A DNA stretch of 64,000 bases from Magicicada septendecula (Eukaryota; Arthropoda; Insecta; Hemiptera; Cicadidae): NCBI GenBank assembly GCA_034769895.1, contig CM068367.1:1312821046-1312885045 (forward strand), in the 5' to 3' direction. Positions 9,145-21,243 of this stretch are shown here, piece after piece (position 1 is the stretch's first letter; each line of letters starts with the position of its first letter). The position numbers and the translations under genes were made by a program. The notes beneath the pieces are model-generated. The model saw nothing but the letters and a program-made list of their open reading frames with translations. It was not told the DNA's origin and searched no databases.

Positions 9145-10428
9145 AAGGGTGATTCAGTTGGAGGTTACAATTTTAAGTTGGCAATACTGTTTTCTTGTGA
9201 AAGATAAACAGCTGATATTTGAAATTAGTCATTGTTAAGTATTGACATTTGTTGTTATGGAGCGGTATTCGACTCAAGAACGTATTTTAATTGTTAAAAC
9301 CTATTTTCAAAATGGAGAAAATTTAACTAACACGATTCGCGCACTGCGAAATGACTTCGGTAACCATAACCATCCATCTCGTGCCGCGGTTAAAAAATTA
9401 ATCGAAAAATTCAATAGAACCGGGTCAGCGTTGGATAAGCAAAGACCAGTACGTCCTCGTAGTGGCCGGTCACTCACAAATATCGCCGCAGTGAGTGCCA
9501 GTGTCCGTGACAATCCGTCGACCTGGATTCCCCATCGTTCCCAGCAATTGGGTCTTTCCTACAGCACCACGCAGCGCAATTTAACTAAAGATCTGCATTT
9601 GCATGCCTACAAGATCCAATTGACCCAGAAATTGAAGCCAACAGATCATAGACAGCGTCGTGACTTCGTTGATTGGGTGTTAGAGAACCACCAAGTTGCT
9701 AGTGATTTTGCGAAGAAAAATCATATTCAGCAATGTAGCTCATTTTCAACATAATGGGTATGTAAACAAGCAAAATTTCCACATTTGGGGACTTGAAAAT
9801 CCACAAGCCATTCTCAGACAACAAATGCATCCACAAAAAGTCACTTTTTGGTGCAGATTTTGGGTCGCCGGCGTGATTGGCCCGTACTTTTTTGAAAATG
9901 CGCGTGGTGATGCAGTAACAGTCGATGGTGAACGTTATCGGGAGATGATGGGAAATTATTTTTGGCACCAATTGGATAATATTGATATCAAAGACATGTG
10001 GTTCCAACAAGACGGTGGCACTTGCCACACAGCGCGAGAAACAATACAGTTGTTGCACACAAAGTTCCCCGGCTGTGTCACCTATCGTTTCGGCCATCAA
10101 CATTGGCCACCGAGATCGTGTGATCTCACCCCGTTGGATTATTTTCTTTGGGGTTATTTGAAGCTGTATGCCAATGACCCCAAAATGATTCCAGAGCTAA
10201 AGGACGAGATTCGCCATGTTATTCATGAACTGCCGCAGGAGTTATGCAGGAAAGTGATGGAAAATTTCATCAAAAGGGCGGAAGTCTGCAGAGCCGCTCG
10301 TGGCATCATTTATCATGTTTAATGTCAATGTCTAAACAACATATCGAAATAAATACATTAACATTTTTTAAAAACCAATGCGTTTTATTTCACATTAAAA
10401 TTGTAACCTCTAATTGAATCACCTTATA
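9145..10428 (+). mobile_element. Tc1/mariner element, DD41D type
   Basis: The ends are matching inverted repeats of about 30 bp. Left, from 9147, reads GGGTGATTCAGTTGGAGGTT. Right, read inverted from 10423, reads GGTGATTCAATTAGAGGTT. Both continue into ACAATTTTAA. The outermost bases are TATAA on both sides, consistent with a TA target. One transposase pseudogene fills most of the interior, as usual for a 1.3-kb element of this superfamily. Confidence 0.85.
9257..10322 (+). pseudogene. DD41D mariner-family transposase, frameshifted and catalytically dead
   Basis: The ATG at 9257 starts M-E-R-Y-S-T-Q-E-R, followed by a helix-turn-helix N-terminus. The first frame runs to 9754 and the second from about 9715 to 10322; they meet at an A5 run (9716-9720) where one base is extra. 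The second frame has the catalytic-core blocks GYVNKQNFHIWG, MWFQQDGGTCHTA and WPPRSCDLTPLDYFLWG. The second and third catalytic Asp are separated by 41 residues, which defines the DD41D (rosa-like) group. The first catalytic Asp, in the family block F-S-D-E-A-H-F, reads Asn at 9732-9734. Both the frameshift and the lost Asp rule out activity. Confidence 0.85.
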
Positions 10429-10429
10429 T

Positions 10430-11001
10430 TAATATATTACATAAGAAAAAAGATGTTGACCGTATTGTTGAAGAAACTGAGATTGTTAATGTTACAGATA
10501 CTGAACTGAACTATCGTAGTTGAAACAAACTATCAGTGAATTAGCTGGAACATTATGAGCTTAGTGTGATTTTAACTGCAAAGTTGTACAAACAACTAAC
10601 TAAGGTATTTGTAATAAAGTAAACATGTCATTTATGCTTATTTATGAAATAAATATAACTGGTTATATAAATTAATGTTCAGGTATTTCATTATTTCTAA
10701 CTTAATTTGTGTACGAGTACAATATCCATATCCCAACAACAAACAGTTTATTGGAAGTGTTGTTTACATAACCACCAAATATTTTATCGTTTTTGCCAAG
10801 ATTTTCCCAAGCAACATATTTAGGGACCCACCTGCTCTTCACTTTGAAATGAAATAGTTCCTCCGCTGTGCCTTACCTTCTTTTTCTCTTTTTAGTTATC
10901 TGTATTTGTATTTCATCTTCAAATCTTCTTATAAAGTTCTTCTACAGCCTAGTAACTGGCCAAGATTTTCATCTGCAAACCCCATAGAAGGGAACCAATC
11001 A
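10430..11001. other. Non-coding, nothing recognised
   Basis: AT-rich sequence between the mariner element and the foldback repeat. I see no gene or repeat family. Confidence 0.5.
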
Positions 11002-11226
11002 CACATGGTAAGTTCTACAGATGATTTTGTTTTCCTGACAATTGTTTTACCTTTGTCCAACCGTTTACCTGGGACTTTCCAATGCACCCTTTGTAATACA
11101 CTACCTCCAACCCTCCCCCACCTAACATACATTTCAACCTGTCAGTGGAAATCCAACTCTGAAGCTGCCGTAACTGGTGAAACTATTGTCAGGAAAATAA
11201 AATCGTCTGTAGAACTTACCAAGTGT
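11002..11226. repeat. Small foldback repeat (inverted arms of about 50 bp)
   Basis: The left arm at 11002-11051 starts near ACATGGTAAGTTCTACAGA. The right arm at 11177-11226 is its near-exact inverse, ending TCTGTAGAACTTACCA. The arms differ by a handful of substitutions and enclose about 125 bp. The size fits a MITE-like foldback element. No clear target duplication was found. Confidence 0.6.
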
Positions 11227-11280
11227 TTGCTTATTAAATTCAAGCATATGAATTCTGTTTACCAAGTACTACTCTACTAG

Positions 11281-13629
11281 ATCATTCCCCAGTGATCTCT
11301 TGAGTCTTCTGCAATAGGATCCTTTTCCTCCTTCCTCAGTGACTATCCCTCCCTAGTAAGTAGTTTTGATAGTAGCTGTCATTGCCTAATTGGCATGTAT
11401 TGCCTATATATTTTCTCAATACTACTGTTATCAATCTTGTTTTCTAATTCAAATTAGTTGATTTTTAAATGTTATGTATTAATAAGGTTTATAACTATTT
11501 TTGAGTAATGTTGATTAGTGATAGGGGACAATAACTAGATGTTCTAAGACGCAATAACTAGAGGAAGAATTACAACAAATATTTTAGACTCTGTGTTATG
11601 GAATTGGGGCAAATACAACAACAAACATACAGTATAAGAAAAGCTGGAAATGTTTAAATTGTTAGTGGAAAGTACAGCTGCTTGCATAACAAAATATTAC
11701 ATTAATTTCTCACAGTTATTCTTGTTATAATAATTATTATTGATAATAAATAATATATGTTACTGATACTTTATATTATTTATATTGCTTATATAGTGTA
11801 ATTATTTTTATATGTCCTGGAGATGGCAGTTAACATACTTGCAAACATTGGAATTATGAAAAAAATATATTCTTGTATAAAAGAAACAAATATTATTCAT
11901 TATTAATAACATATATTGTAACATTACATAACCCATGCCCAATACCACTAATAAATAAAGAAGGATTCATATAACCATAAGAATAAAATCAGTAATTACC
12001 CATTAAAAAAGTCAGAAATGGGGATCATGTATCATACTATAAGAACCTTTGTACCATAAAACACTGTAGCAACTGAAAACAATGTGTAGGCTAAAGTGCG
12101 GTGAGTGCAAAGTGAAACATAGTATGTTATGTGGAAGTTTTAAAAACTTAAAAAGTACATCTCACAAATTTGTGATGAAGATGCAAGAAGCAGTATTATA
12201 GTAATAAACTATAATACTAATGACAAGTTGTTGTCGTTTTATATTGTGTAGGCCACAAAGGCAATATAACTAGAATTAATATTTTGTTTACTATAATTAT
12301 TTTTGTTTATGTTTAAAGGAATCCAGGGTTATATCAAACTAATAATGGCCAATTAATACTATATTAGAGAGATGGAATGGAAAATAAAGTAGTGTAGAGT
12401 AAGAATACATTGACCAAAGTATAAGTCATGAATAAACTAAAATAAAAAAATCATTAAATTATAAAATACCAGTAGCCAAGCTTAAATAAATTCATGAAGA
12501 AAAATCTTATATAAATTAAATTTAATTATAACTAAGATTTGTAAAAGAGTATTTTTTTTTTAAAAGAAGAAATGAAATAATAATATTATGTACTAGCCTA
12601 TTTACTAAAACGGTACCTAGGTTAGCCAATAAAAAACCATCAACTTCTTGGTTACTATGAGTAACTAACTAACAAGAAATTGATTGATTGTTAAATTGTA
12701 TTCAAGGTGAGATGATGAAAAAATGTAATGTCCAATAAAATTTTAAAAAATTAATAACGATCATTTGGAACAAACCACTACAAAATTAAGAAAACGAGTC
12801 AGCACTATACACTACATCAGAGACGTCCTTTGAACTACAATAATTCACACCAGAAAATCGATGAAAACCAAAAAATCCAGCTAACCATATCTCAATCTAG
12901 ACGTCAGCATTGAAAATCATTGGGTGAGATCGCTTCCTTTTAATAAATAACTAAATTACACCTCAACTATAAGTATAGAACACTAGAAACAGCACCATCT
13001 CTTTAAATTCATAAGAAAACAAGGTGAACATAATAAACATTATTTAATTAACCAAAAAACAGTAAAAATGTGGATTCACTAGGGACGTTCCGGCCGCCAT
13101 CATTATCTGTGTTCGTTTTCGGTGAAGATACGTAGTCTGCGCTCTGGCGGTTTAAAAACCAACTTAATGAACTAGATTTCAAAATAAACAAATAATTAAT
13201 GTAAAGTATGATACAAACAAATATGCATTTCTGACTTTCTTAAAGTTCAAAGAAGTCAAATAACCCGGGGAAATATAATTAATTAATTTTTCTTTATCAA
13301 AAACTGTAATAAAAAACATTTGTTGTGTGTTATATGTAAGGTAAAACTAAGATCGAAATAACGTTGTGATTTGAGAAATAATCGATTGTCAATTTATGTT
13401 TTGGAGACCATAGTGTCCAGTGGATAAAAAATAAATTCAATGAATGCCTTGCGTTTAAAGAATAAAATGTGTATTATTTCTGGTAGATAGTAGTTTGTTA
13501 CAGGAAATAAGGAAAAGTTGAGAAGAGTAAGGAAATCAGTCCGATCATCAGAAAATTATTAAGTACTGCAAAAATAACTTAACCTTAAATGGGTTCGTAA
13601 AAATAGAAAACAGCTGATTCAACGAGCGG
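11281..13629. other. AT-rich non-coding region, no gene recognised
   Basis: No protein motif, splice structure or known repeat end was found. A short CpG-rich segment around 13080-13150 stands out from the AT-rich background and could be a promoter or an LTR regulatory part, but nothing decides this. Confidence 0.5.
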
Positions 13630-13886
13630 GAAAAATTTTAAAATACTAGATCGTATACAAAGAGAGTAATTCTCTTTGGCTCTCTTTCACTCTCTCTCCT
13701 ACCTGTATTCAAACAACTGCCCTGATTTAATACGAAAACTAAGATAACTGGGTTAATATAATTCACAATCACACACTCTTGATTAAAAATAAATATAACT
13801 ATTAGCATACAGACATTGTAACTATTACAGAGACAATCGCAAGAGCGACGAGGAGGTTGCAAGCGAGACGTTACAATATATATATT
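13630..13886 (-). mobile_element. Candidate truncated LTR abutting family A
   Basis: Read on the minus strand from 13876, this begins TGTAACGTCTCGCTTGC. It shares the TGTAACG start with the LTR of element C (45872) and a candidate LTR of element D (59692). It lies against the outer end of the family A LTR with TATATATA between. No second LTR or primer site was found, so it could be a solo or broken LTR into which A inserted. Low certainty. Confidence 0.25.
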
Positions 13887-15447
13887 ACGACGCTCCCTTT
13901 CATCTAACACAATTATCTAATATTTGTAATGTTAGATAAAATGTTACTTACCCGTGATATTACTTTACCTGGGCGCCAGAACAAATCCCAGATACAAATG
14001 ACACGGTTTCAGCTTAGCTCAGCGCATGGAGACACTCTTTCTCAGGATTCGTTCAGTGATTGTGGATTCAAGGGGAATCGTTACAAATAACACTTTAATA
14101 TTGCTTGATTATTTAATTAACATTTTAATCAATTATTTTTAAACTTGATTAGGCTAATGGTAAGACTTAATTCTACTCTAACACTTATAATTACTGAGTG
14201 AGTGTGAAAAGTAACGATTAAGACGTTCAAACGACCTATGGCTCTTATCTGGTTTGATTAAGAGATTGCTGTCTCCCAAACCAGTGCTAAAGAACAGGTC
14301 TGCAATAATTTGCACGTCCAATACTACACCCCACTTTCCATTCAACACTCCTATACTATGTTAGAGGTAATCTTATAATTAAAATACAAAGTGTGATATT
14401 CTTAGCGTCTTTTAAAAATTGTTTATTGCTTTTTTTATTTATTTAGTGCTTATTTCATTGATCAATGAATCTATTTCGTACTGTTTGATGCGTTGACCGA
14501 AGATAGGAATCCGTAGAGGTCCTCCTTTTGATGGTTTTGCACAGAAGAATTGATGTTGATCAATGCTGTTGAAGATGCCCTGGCAATTACAGATGCTGTA
14601 GCCTTCTGTCGCACAGGTCCTTCATGGCTGATGATTAATTAATTAATAATTTAATTAGTTAATGTTGTTTTACGCAGCGAGAGTTGTTGAACGGTACTAG
14701 TTCATCTTCACTGCGGACTACTTCTCGAATTTGATCTTAATTACACTTTTGCGTGATTGAAAAATTTCTGTATGTAATTTATACACGACTAGCACGTTTA
14801 AGATTCAAACGAAGAGTGATGCTACCCCTCGCTTTGAGTTGGTGTCAGTTTTAAATACTGGGTTCTGATTGGCTGTTCAAATAAATCATGCGTTTTTCCA
14901 GTTTCGACAATCTCGAGCAGGTCGACAAAACACCCCGTGACAGGTTTCAAACTGCAGAGAATTTCTAGTTAAAATCGTACTTCCTGTGTTTGCAAATCGA
15001 TTGATTATAGGTATTTGCAAACGTGTTTTCAAAGATCTGACCACAGAATATTGTTGCTTAGGTCTTTATCTGTGTGTGTGTGAAAACACCTAATTCCTAC
15101 GTAGCATAATTCACTCGTTATTCCTTTTGGCGTACATCTTCCGTATAACTTCTTCAATTTTTAATTATATTAACTGAGATTGTGGCTACTTATAAAGCTT
15201 CACTTGCTGAATACAATGCGGTTTTCAGAATTGCCGTATATTTATTAGTTTTTAAGTTATCACAGGTTGAACTGATAATTTGTATTGAGTAAAATTTCAT
15301 GTTCGTACCAGTATCTGATGTCGCTATGACGAGGTTAGAGTGAGATGGCTGCGATTGTACGCTCTCTCTCTTGCTTACGCTGCACTACTCCCTCCTTCAG
15401 GCACTTTCATATAACGCTCAGTTAGGACGCTAATATGAATCGTTATA
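13887..15447 (-). repeat. Family A LTR (3' LTR of internal copy 1)
   Basis: About 1,561 bp, matching 19132-20692 at a constant offset of 5,245 bp with roughly ten substitutions by eye, so the two LTRs are very similar. On the minus strand it starts TATAACGATTCATA just after the polypurine tract and ends near GGGAGCGTC. It contains a GGCGCC block (TCTGGCGCCCAGGTAA) shortly before its end; a comparable block occurs in element C. Confidence 0.85.
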
Positions 15448-15841
15448 TATACCCCCACTCGGTATTAAAAAAATTGATTATTTTATAAATCATTAATTTT
15501 TTTTTTTAAGGTACAGTTTTACACTGATGAAAAATTTGCACATATTCTTTCACACTTTTTCCCACATAAACTTGCACTAATACCATTTCCTTACACCTAT
15601 CTTATAACTAAAGATTACAATGTTACTTAACCTAACATGGTATATTGGAAATTTATATGACCATTAATATTTTAATCATCATTTTGGCTTAATTAATGTC
15701 AAAAATTTAAATAACAATACTAACATTTATTTAAATAAAATTTATTATTATTGTCGTTGACCTTGATTCAAAACAATTATATATTTATTTTATTTGACCA
15801 TGTTTGACTCGCATACCTTATTGGCTCAAACTATTATTTCT
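15448..15841 (-). other. Family A 3' untranslated region with polypurine tract
   Basis: The sequence lies between the truncated pol end and the 3' LTR. The minus-strand purine run CCGAGTGGGGGT at about 15450-15462 sits directly against the LTR start, as expected for a plus-strand primer. The rest is AT-rich and non-coding. Confidence 0.7.
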
Positions 15842-17200
15842 TTATGGGTCAATATTTCGTCTATTCTTCCTCCTATGGGAACATAGCTTATATAGCTTAC
15901 CTCCATATATGGAAAATCCTGGTTTGGTGTTGGTAACTGCACTCCTCCAAGCTACACTAATCTTAGGGTCTTGTTGTTGATGAGTCCCTATTTCCTTAAG
16001 TCGTCTAACTACTTCCAGTTTTGTTATGTGCTTTACCGCGTAAATACCAATATCATTGCTACTACATTTAATGTTAACTGTTTCCATGTTGTTTTCTGAT
16101 GGTGGATTTCTACTGAGTACATCTGCTACCAAGTTGTCTTTCGCTTTACAATATTGTATTTTGTAATTGATACTCTTGTATAGCCAAGATCCAACGAGTC
16201 AGACGAGCACCTAGCAATTTACACTTTAATAAAAATACTAACGCCTTATTGTCGGTGATTATAGTAAGTTTAGCACCCAGAATATAACTTCTAAACTTTG
16301 ACAGGCTATGCACTATCGCTAATAGCTCTTTTTCTGTCGTAAAATAGGTTAATTCTGCCCCTTTAAGTGTGCGACTTGCAAATCCTAATACCGCTTTTTG
16401 GCCCTTCTCATCAATCTGATACAAGTGTGCTCCAATAGCAATATTGCTGGCGTCTGTTTGCAAGTAAAATCTTTCTCCTATCCTTGGATGATTTAATACA
16501 ACAGTATTTATAAAAAGACTTTTCACTTGTTGCAGCGCTTCATCATGGTCCTTTGTCCACTTCCATTTAATCCCTTTGTTTAACACTTTAACAATGGAAC
16601 AGTACTTTCCGCGTATTTACTTGAAAACGTCTGATAGTAGTTAGCTAAACCTTGAAATGACTTTAGCTGCTTACAGTTCTTTACTACACTTACCGACTTC
16701 CAATGCTTATACTCTTTAATACTTACATTTATTTTATTTGTATTAATTTCCATCGTAATGGTATTTCTTTTAAAATTTATTTCTGCTTTCCATTCAAGTA
16801 ACGTATCTACCCCAATAATACAATCATGAATGAGTTTCGGGACTATAAGAGCTACAATTTGGGTTTGGTTACCATTTATACTGACAGGTAAATATATTTG
16901 TTCAGTTATCTTTTGCATTTTGGCTCCAGTGGCTCCCTGTACATTACAATGTTTTACGGGTAGTCTGGGACAATTTTGCAACTGACAATTATCTACAAAC
17001 TTTGAGCTGACACAGGTAACTTCACTGCCAGTGTGTATAAGCGCCCTTACTAGTAGATTACTCTTACAAATTATTTCCGGACATTCAGGATAATGGTTTC
17101 TACCCACTTCTTGCTCTTCTTTTAAAAAGAACTCCCTATCGCTCACTTGTTTTATATTATTAGTTACGTTCTTTTTACCTGTTTTCTTTGGTTGTTTCAC
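15842..17200 (-). pseudogene. Family A pol, copy 1: protease and RNase H, RT and integrase core deleted
   Basis: In order on the minus strand there is first a protease region with A-L-I-H-T-G-S-E-V-T; the catalytic D-T-G reads H-T-G, so the Asp is lost. A downstream I-I-G-V-D-T-L-L block follows. The frame then jumps directly to K-Q-L-K-S-F-Q-G-L-A-N-Y-Y, the RT connection segment, so the palm and the YVDD box are missing. Next is a Ty3-type RNase H (F-Y-L-Q-T-D-A-S, E-K-E-L-L-A-I-V, I-I-T-D-N-K-A-L). The final part is a D-V-L-S-R-N-P linker and the start of the integrase N-region, after which the DDE core is absent and a stop occurs at 15842. A frameshift lies near 16580 and another near 16140. 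Copy 2 at 35974-37140 has the same two losses. Confidence 0.8.
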
Positions 17201-17212
17201 TGCAGGTAATGG

Positions 17213-18863
17213 TAGGTTTAGTTTTGTTTCTTTTCTACCTGCAGTGGTTTCCTGTTTCCCGTATTCATTTTACTAGTCGACGGTTGCTGCTCGGTAGAGG
17301 TTATAGTTGTTTTACATACTTTATACCCTTTATTTGGTTTGTTTTCTACACTCCTACTTCTACCCTTCTCCTCCAAATCCGGTCGATTTTGTGGTTTATT
17401 ACCCGGATATGGGGTAAACCTTTTTCTTTTGTGTGTTCATTGTCTCTCCTCTTATTTGAGTAGAAAGTTGGTTCTTGATGATTGCCTCTAGAGTAGTTAC
17501 TCAGCTGATTACTTACACGCGGTAGGTCCCTCTCTAAATCTTGACACTCATCTACAACCATTATGATCTTTTCTAGAGTATCCACTCCTCTAGTAGTGGT
17601 TGCTACTCTAGTGCGTTCTGAGAAATGACGCGCTAGCTTATATAGTAGGTCTCTCTCTTCTATTGGTGGTGTTAGATGCTTGACTTGTGCCATTACGTTA
17701 AGCACATAATTGGTGGTTGTCATATTCATTGACGGGTGATACTTACCAAATTCTAGATGATCGTGTACCCTTCTTTGTATCTGAACGTTCCAGTACTGAG
17801 CAAGGAATTTTTCTCTGAAGTCTGAGTAGGTTTGGACTCTGTCCGAGATGACTTTCCGCCACGTACCTGCCCAATTCTTGAGAAATCTGCCTAACATTTC
17901 CTTCTTGTCTTCATCGTCCATCAGTGGATTTACACGAGTTACATAAGCTTCAAACAGCTTTAGGAATTCCACAGGATTCTCAAGTGGTTTTCCTGAAAAT
18001 GCAAGGTTTTCCGGATCTTCCTTATAGCCACACCTCACTACTTTGGTTTGCTGTGACTTCATTGCTTTAGTCAGATCTTCCCGCATTACCTTCAATTGCT
18101 GTTCCATCTTTTGATGTACTTCGTCACTGTTAGCCTTACTCTCTACCTGTTTCTTAACTGCTTTAATATTCTCACCCATTTGTGTACACTCTTCCCTAGT
18201 ATTCTGGATTTCTTCTTTATTTAGAAGCGATTGTGTTTTTAATTCAGCTGTTACTTCACTGAATTGTTGATTAATGAGGGTTACTTTTTGTTCTAACCTT
18301 TCATGAAATTCGTTTCTAAACTTATTTAGTTTTTCGTCTTGACGGCGAAAATTAGTGTTTACTTGTTTCCTAAACTCTTCTAGCGTAGTTTTAACCTCTT
18401 CGGTATGCTTATCAAACCTACTATTACTTTCATCTATTTTATTATTAGTACTATCTAATTTACTAGCTAAATTAGATATTTCTTCATCTATTTTAAATGT
18501 AGCTTCCTTACTACTTTGTTCTATTTGGCTAGACAAATTTTCATTTATTTGTTTCATTTCACTAGATAAGTATTTATTAGTTTGCTCTATTTTATTATTA
18601 ACATCACTTATTAATTTTTGATTACTTTCTTCTAAACTTTTATTATTTTCATCAATTTTATTATTTAATTGACTATTTGTACTATCAATTTTATTTTCAA
18701 GTTTACTATTAGTTTTTTCAATTTCACTAGATAATTGATTCTTTGACCTTTCAATTTTATTATTAGTTTCTTTTATTTCTGTTTTAGTTTCATCCATTTT
18801 AGTGGTCAACTGCTTAAACATTTGCTCAATTGCTGCCATATCTACTGCTGATGATTTAGTCAT
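17213..18863 (-). pseudogene. Family A gag, copy 1
   Basis: The ATG at 18863 opens a 505-codon frame. Residues about 20-270 are a very long helical region rich in Lys, Glu, Asn and Ser with an 11-residue periodicity (repeats around K-I-D-x-T-N-x-x-L). Residues about 285-460 are a capsid-like region with W-A-G-T-W-R-K, F-R-E-K-F-L-A-Q-Y-W and L-E-F-G-K-Y-H. The same order and spacing recur in B, C and D, placing these in one Ty3/gypsy clade. No CCHC knuckle follows. Relative to copy B the last 40 codons are shifted near 17430, so the listed frame ends early at 17346. Pol follows in the -1 frame. Confidence 0.8.
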
Positions 18864-19131
18864 TTTTTATTTTTATTTTTAAAAAATTAATTTAACAATT
18901 ATTTATCAGTTATTTGTAACCTTGAATTCCACTTGTTTTCAAATTTATTAATATTACAATGTAACTAATCACTTGGGTAAAAGCAACGCCAAATTATATA
19001 ACTTTCTTTTGTGCTAAATTTGGTGATTTAATCGAGCTTCTTAGTTGGTCGCACCAAATTTATACAAAACTTATTACTATATATAAATTTGGTGATTTAC
19101 TCATGCCCCTTAGTTGCGGCAACAAATCTAT
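18864..19131 (-). other. Family A leader, with a duplicated primer-site-like unit
   Basis: This is the untranslated leader between the 5' LTR and gag. On the minus strand it holds two diverged versions of a unit of roughly 80-90 bp. One begins ATTTGTTGCCGCAACTAAG at the LTR edge and the other AATTTGGTGCGACCAACTAAG about 75 bp in. Both are followed by an A/T-rich ATCACCAAATTT block. Copy B has only TGGCGCCCAACGTGGGGC at this place. Neither A unit keeps a clean tRNA match. Confidence 0.6.
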
Positions 19132-20692
19132 ATGACGCTCCCTTTCATCTAACACGATTATCTAATATTTGTAATGTTAGATAAAATGTTACTTACCCGT
19201 GATATTACTTTACCTGGGCGCCAGAACAAATCCCAGATACAAATGACACGGTTTCAGCGTAGCTCAGCGCATGGAGACACTCTTTCTCAGGATTCGTTCA
19301 GTGATTGTGGATTCAAGGGGAATCGTTACAAATAACACTTTAATATTGCTTGATTATTTAATTAACGTTTTAATCAATTATTTTTAAACTTGATTAGGCT
19401 AATGGTAGGACTTAATTCTACCCTAACACTTATAATTACTGAGTGAGTGTGAAAAGTAACGATTAAGATGTTCAAACGACCTATGGCTCTTATCTGGTTT
19501 GATTAAGAGATTGCTATCTCCCAAACCAGTGCTAAAGAACAGGTCTGCAATAATTTGCACGTCCAATACTACACCCCACTTTCCATTCAACACTCCTATA
19601 CTATGTTAGAGCTAATCTTATAATTAAAATACAAAGTGTGATATTCTTAGCGTCTTTTAAAAATTGTTTATTGCTTTTTTTATTTATTTAGTGCTTATTT
19701 CATTGATCAATGAATCTATTTCTTACTGTTTGATGCGTTGACCGAAGATAGGAATCCGTAGAGGTCCTCCTTTTGATGGTTTTGCACAGAAGAATTGATG
19801 TTGATCAATGCTGTTGAAGATGCCCTGGCAATTACAGATGCTGTAGCCTTCTGTCGCACAGGTCCTTCATGGCTGATGATTAATTAATTAATAATTTAAT
19901 TAATTAATATTGTTTTACGCAGCGAGAGTTGTTGAACGGTACTAGTTCATCTTCACTGCGGACTACTTCTCGAATTTGATCTTAATTACACTTTTGCGTG
20001 ATTGAAAAATTTCTGTATGTAATTTATACACGACTAGCACGTTTAAGATTCAAACGAAGAGTGATGCTACCCCTCGCTTTGAGTTGGTGTCAGTTTTAAA
20101 TACTGGGTTCTGATTGGCTGTTCAAATAAATCATGCGTTTTTCCAGTTTCGACAATCTCGAGCAGGTCGACAAAACACCCCGTGACAGGTTTCAAACTGC
20201 AGAGAATTTCTAGTTAAAATCGTACTTCCTGTGTTTGCAAATCGATTGATTATAGGTATTTGCAAACGTGTTTTCAAAGATCTGACCACAGAATATTGTT
20301 GCTTAGGTCTTTATCTGTGTGTGTGTGAAAACACCTAATTCCTACGTAGCATAATTCACTCGTTATTCCTTTTGGCGTACATCTTCCGTATAACTTCTTC
20401 AATTTTTAATTATATTAACTGAGATTGTGGCTACTTATAAAGCTTCACTTGCTGAATACAATGCGGTTTTCAGAATTGCCGTATATTTATTAGTTTTTAA
20501 GTTATCACAGGTTGAACTGATAATTTGTATTGAGTAAAATTTCATGTTCGTACCAGTATCTGATGTCGCTATGACGAGGTTAGAGTGAGATGGCTGCGAT
20601 TGTACGCTCTCTCTCTTGCTTACGCTGCACTACTCCCTCCTTCAGGCACTTTCATATAACGCTCAGTTAGGACGCTAATATGAATCGTTATA
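19132..20692 (-). repeat. Family A LTR, shared between internal copies 1 and 2
   Basis: Almost identical to 13887-15447. It is the 5' LTR of copy 1 and at the same time the 3' LTR of copy 2, because another polypurine tract and pol end follow at 20696-21243. This LTR-internal-LTR-internal layout is what unequal crossing over between LTRs produces. Confidence 0.85.
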
Positions 20693-21243
20693 TATACCCC
20701 CACTCGGTATAAAAAAAATTGATTATTTTATAAATCATTAATTTTTTTTTTTAAGGTACAGTTTTACACTGATGAAAAATTTGCACATATTCTTTCACAC
20801 TTTTTCCCACATAAACTTGCACTAATACCATTTCCTTACACCTATCTTATAACTAAAGATTACAATGTTACTTAACCTAACATGGTATATTGGAAATTTA
20901 TATGACCATTAATATTTTAATCATCATTTTGGCTTAATTAATGTCAAAAATTTAAATAACAATACTAACATTTATTTAAATAAAATTTATTATTATTGTC
21001 GTTGACCTTGATTCAAAACAATTATATATTTATTTTATTTGACCATGTTTGACTCGCATACCTTATTGGCTCAAACTATTATTTCTTTATGGGTCAATAT
21101 TTCGTCTATTCTTCCTCCTATGGGAACATAGCTTATATAGCTTACCTCCATATATGGAAAATCCTGGTTTGGTGTTGGTAACTGCACTCCTCCAAGCTAC
21201 ACTAATCTTAGGGTCTTGTTGTTGATGAGTCCCTATTTCCTTA
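20693..21243 (-). pseudogene. Family A copy 2, 3' end of pol plus polypurine tract (detached piece)
   Basis: Matches 15448-16000 at the 5,245-bp offset: polypurine tract, AT-rich spacer and the last codons of the truncated pol, ending in the same R-R-N-I-D-P stop. The match stops at 21243. Copy 2 resumes at 28282 with a 29-bp overlap, so this piece belongs to the element that continues at 28282-28333 and 35969-39063. Confidence 0.8.

Noticed and set aside
13638..13910. A 90-codon minus-strand frame with Arg/Glu repeats as a protein
   Set aside because: It spans the boundary into the family A LTR and depends on purine-rich microsatellite sequence; more likely regulatory LTR sequence.
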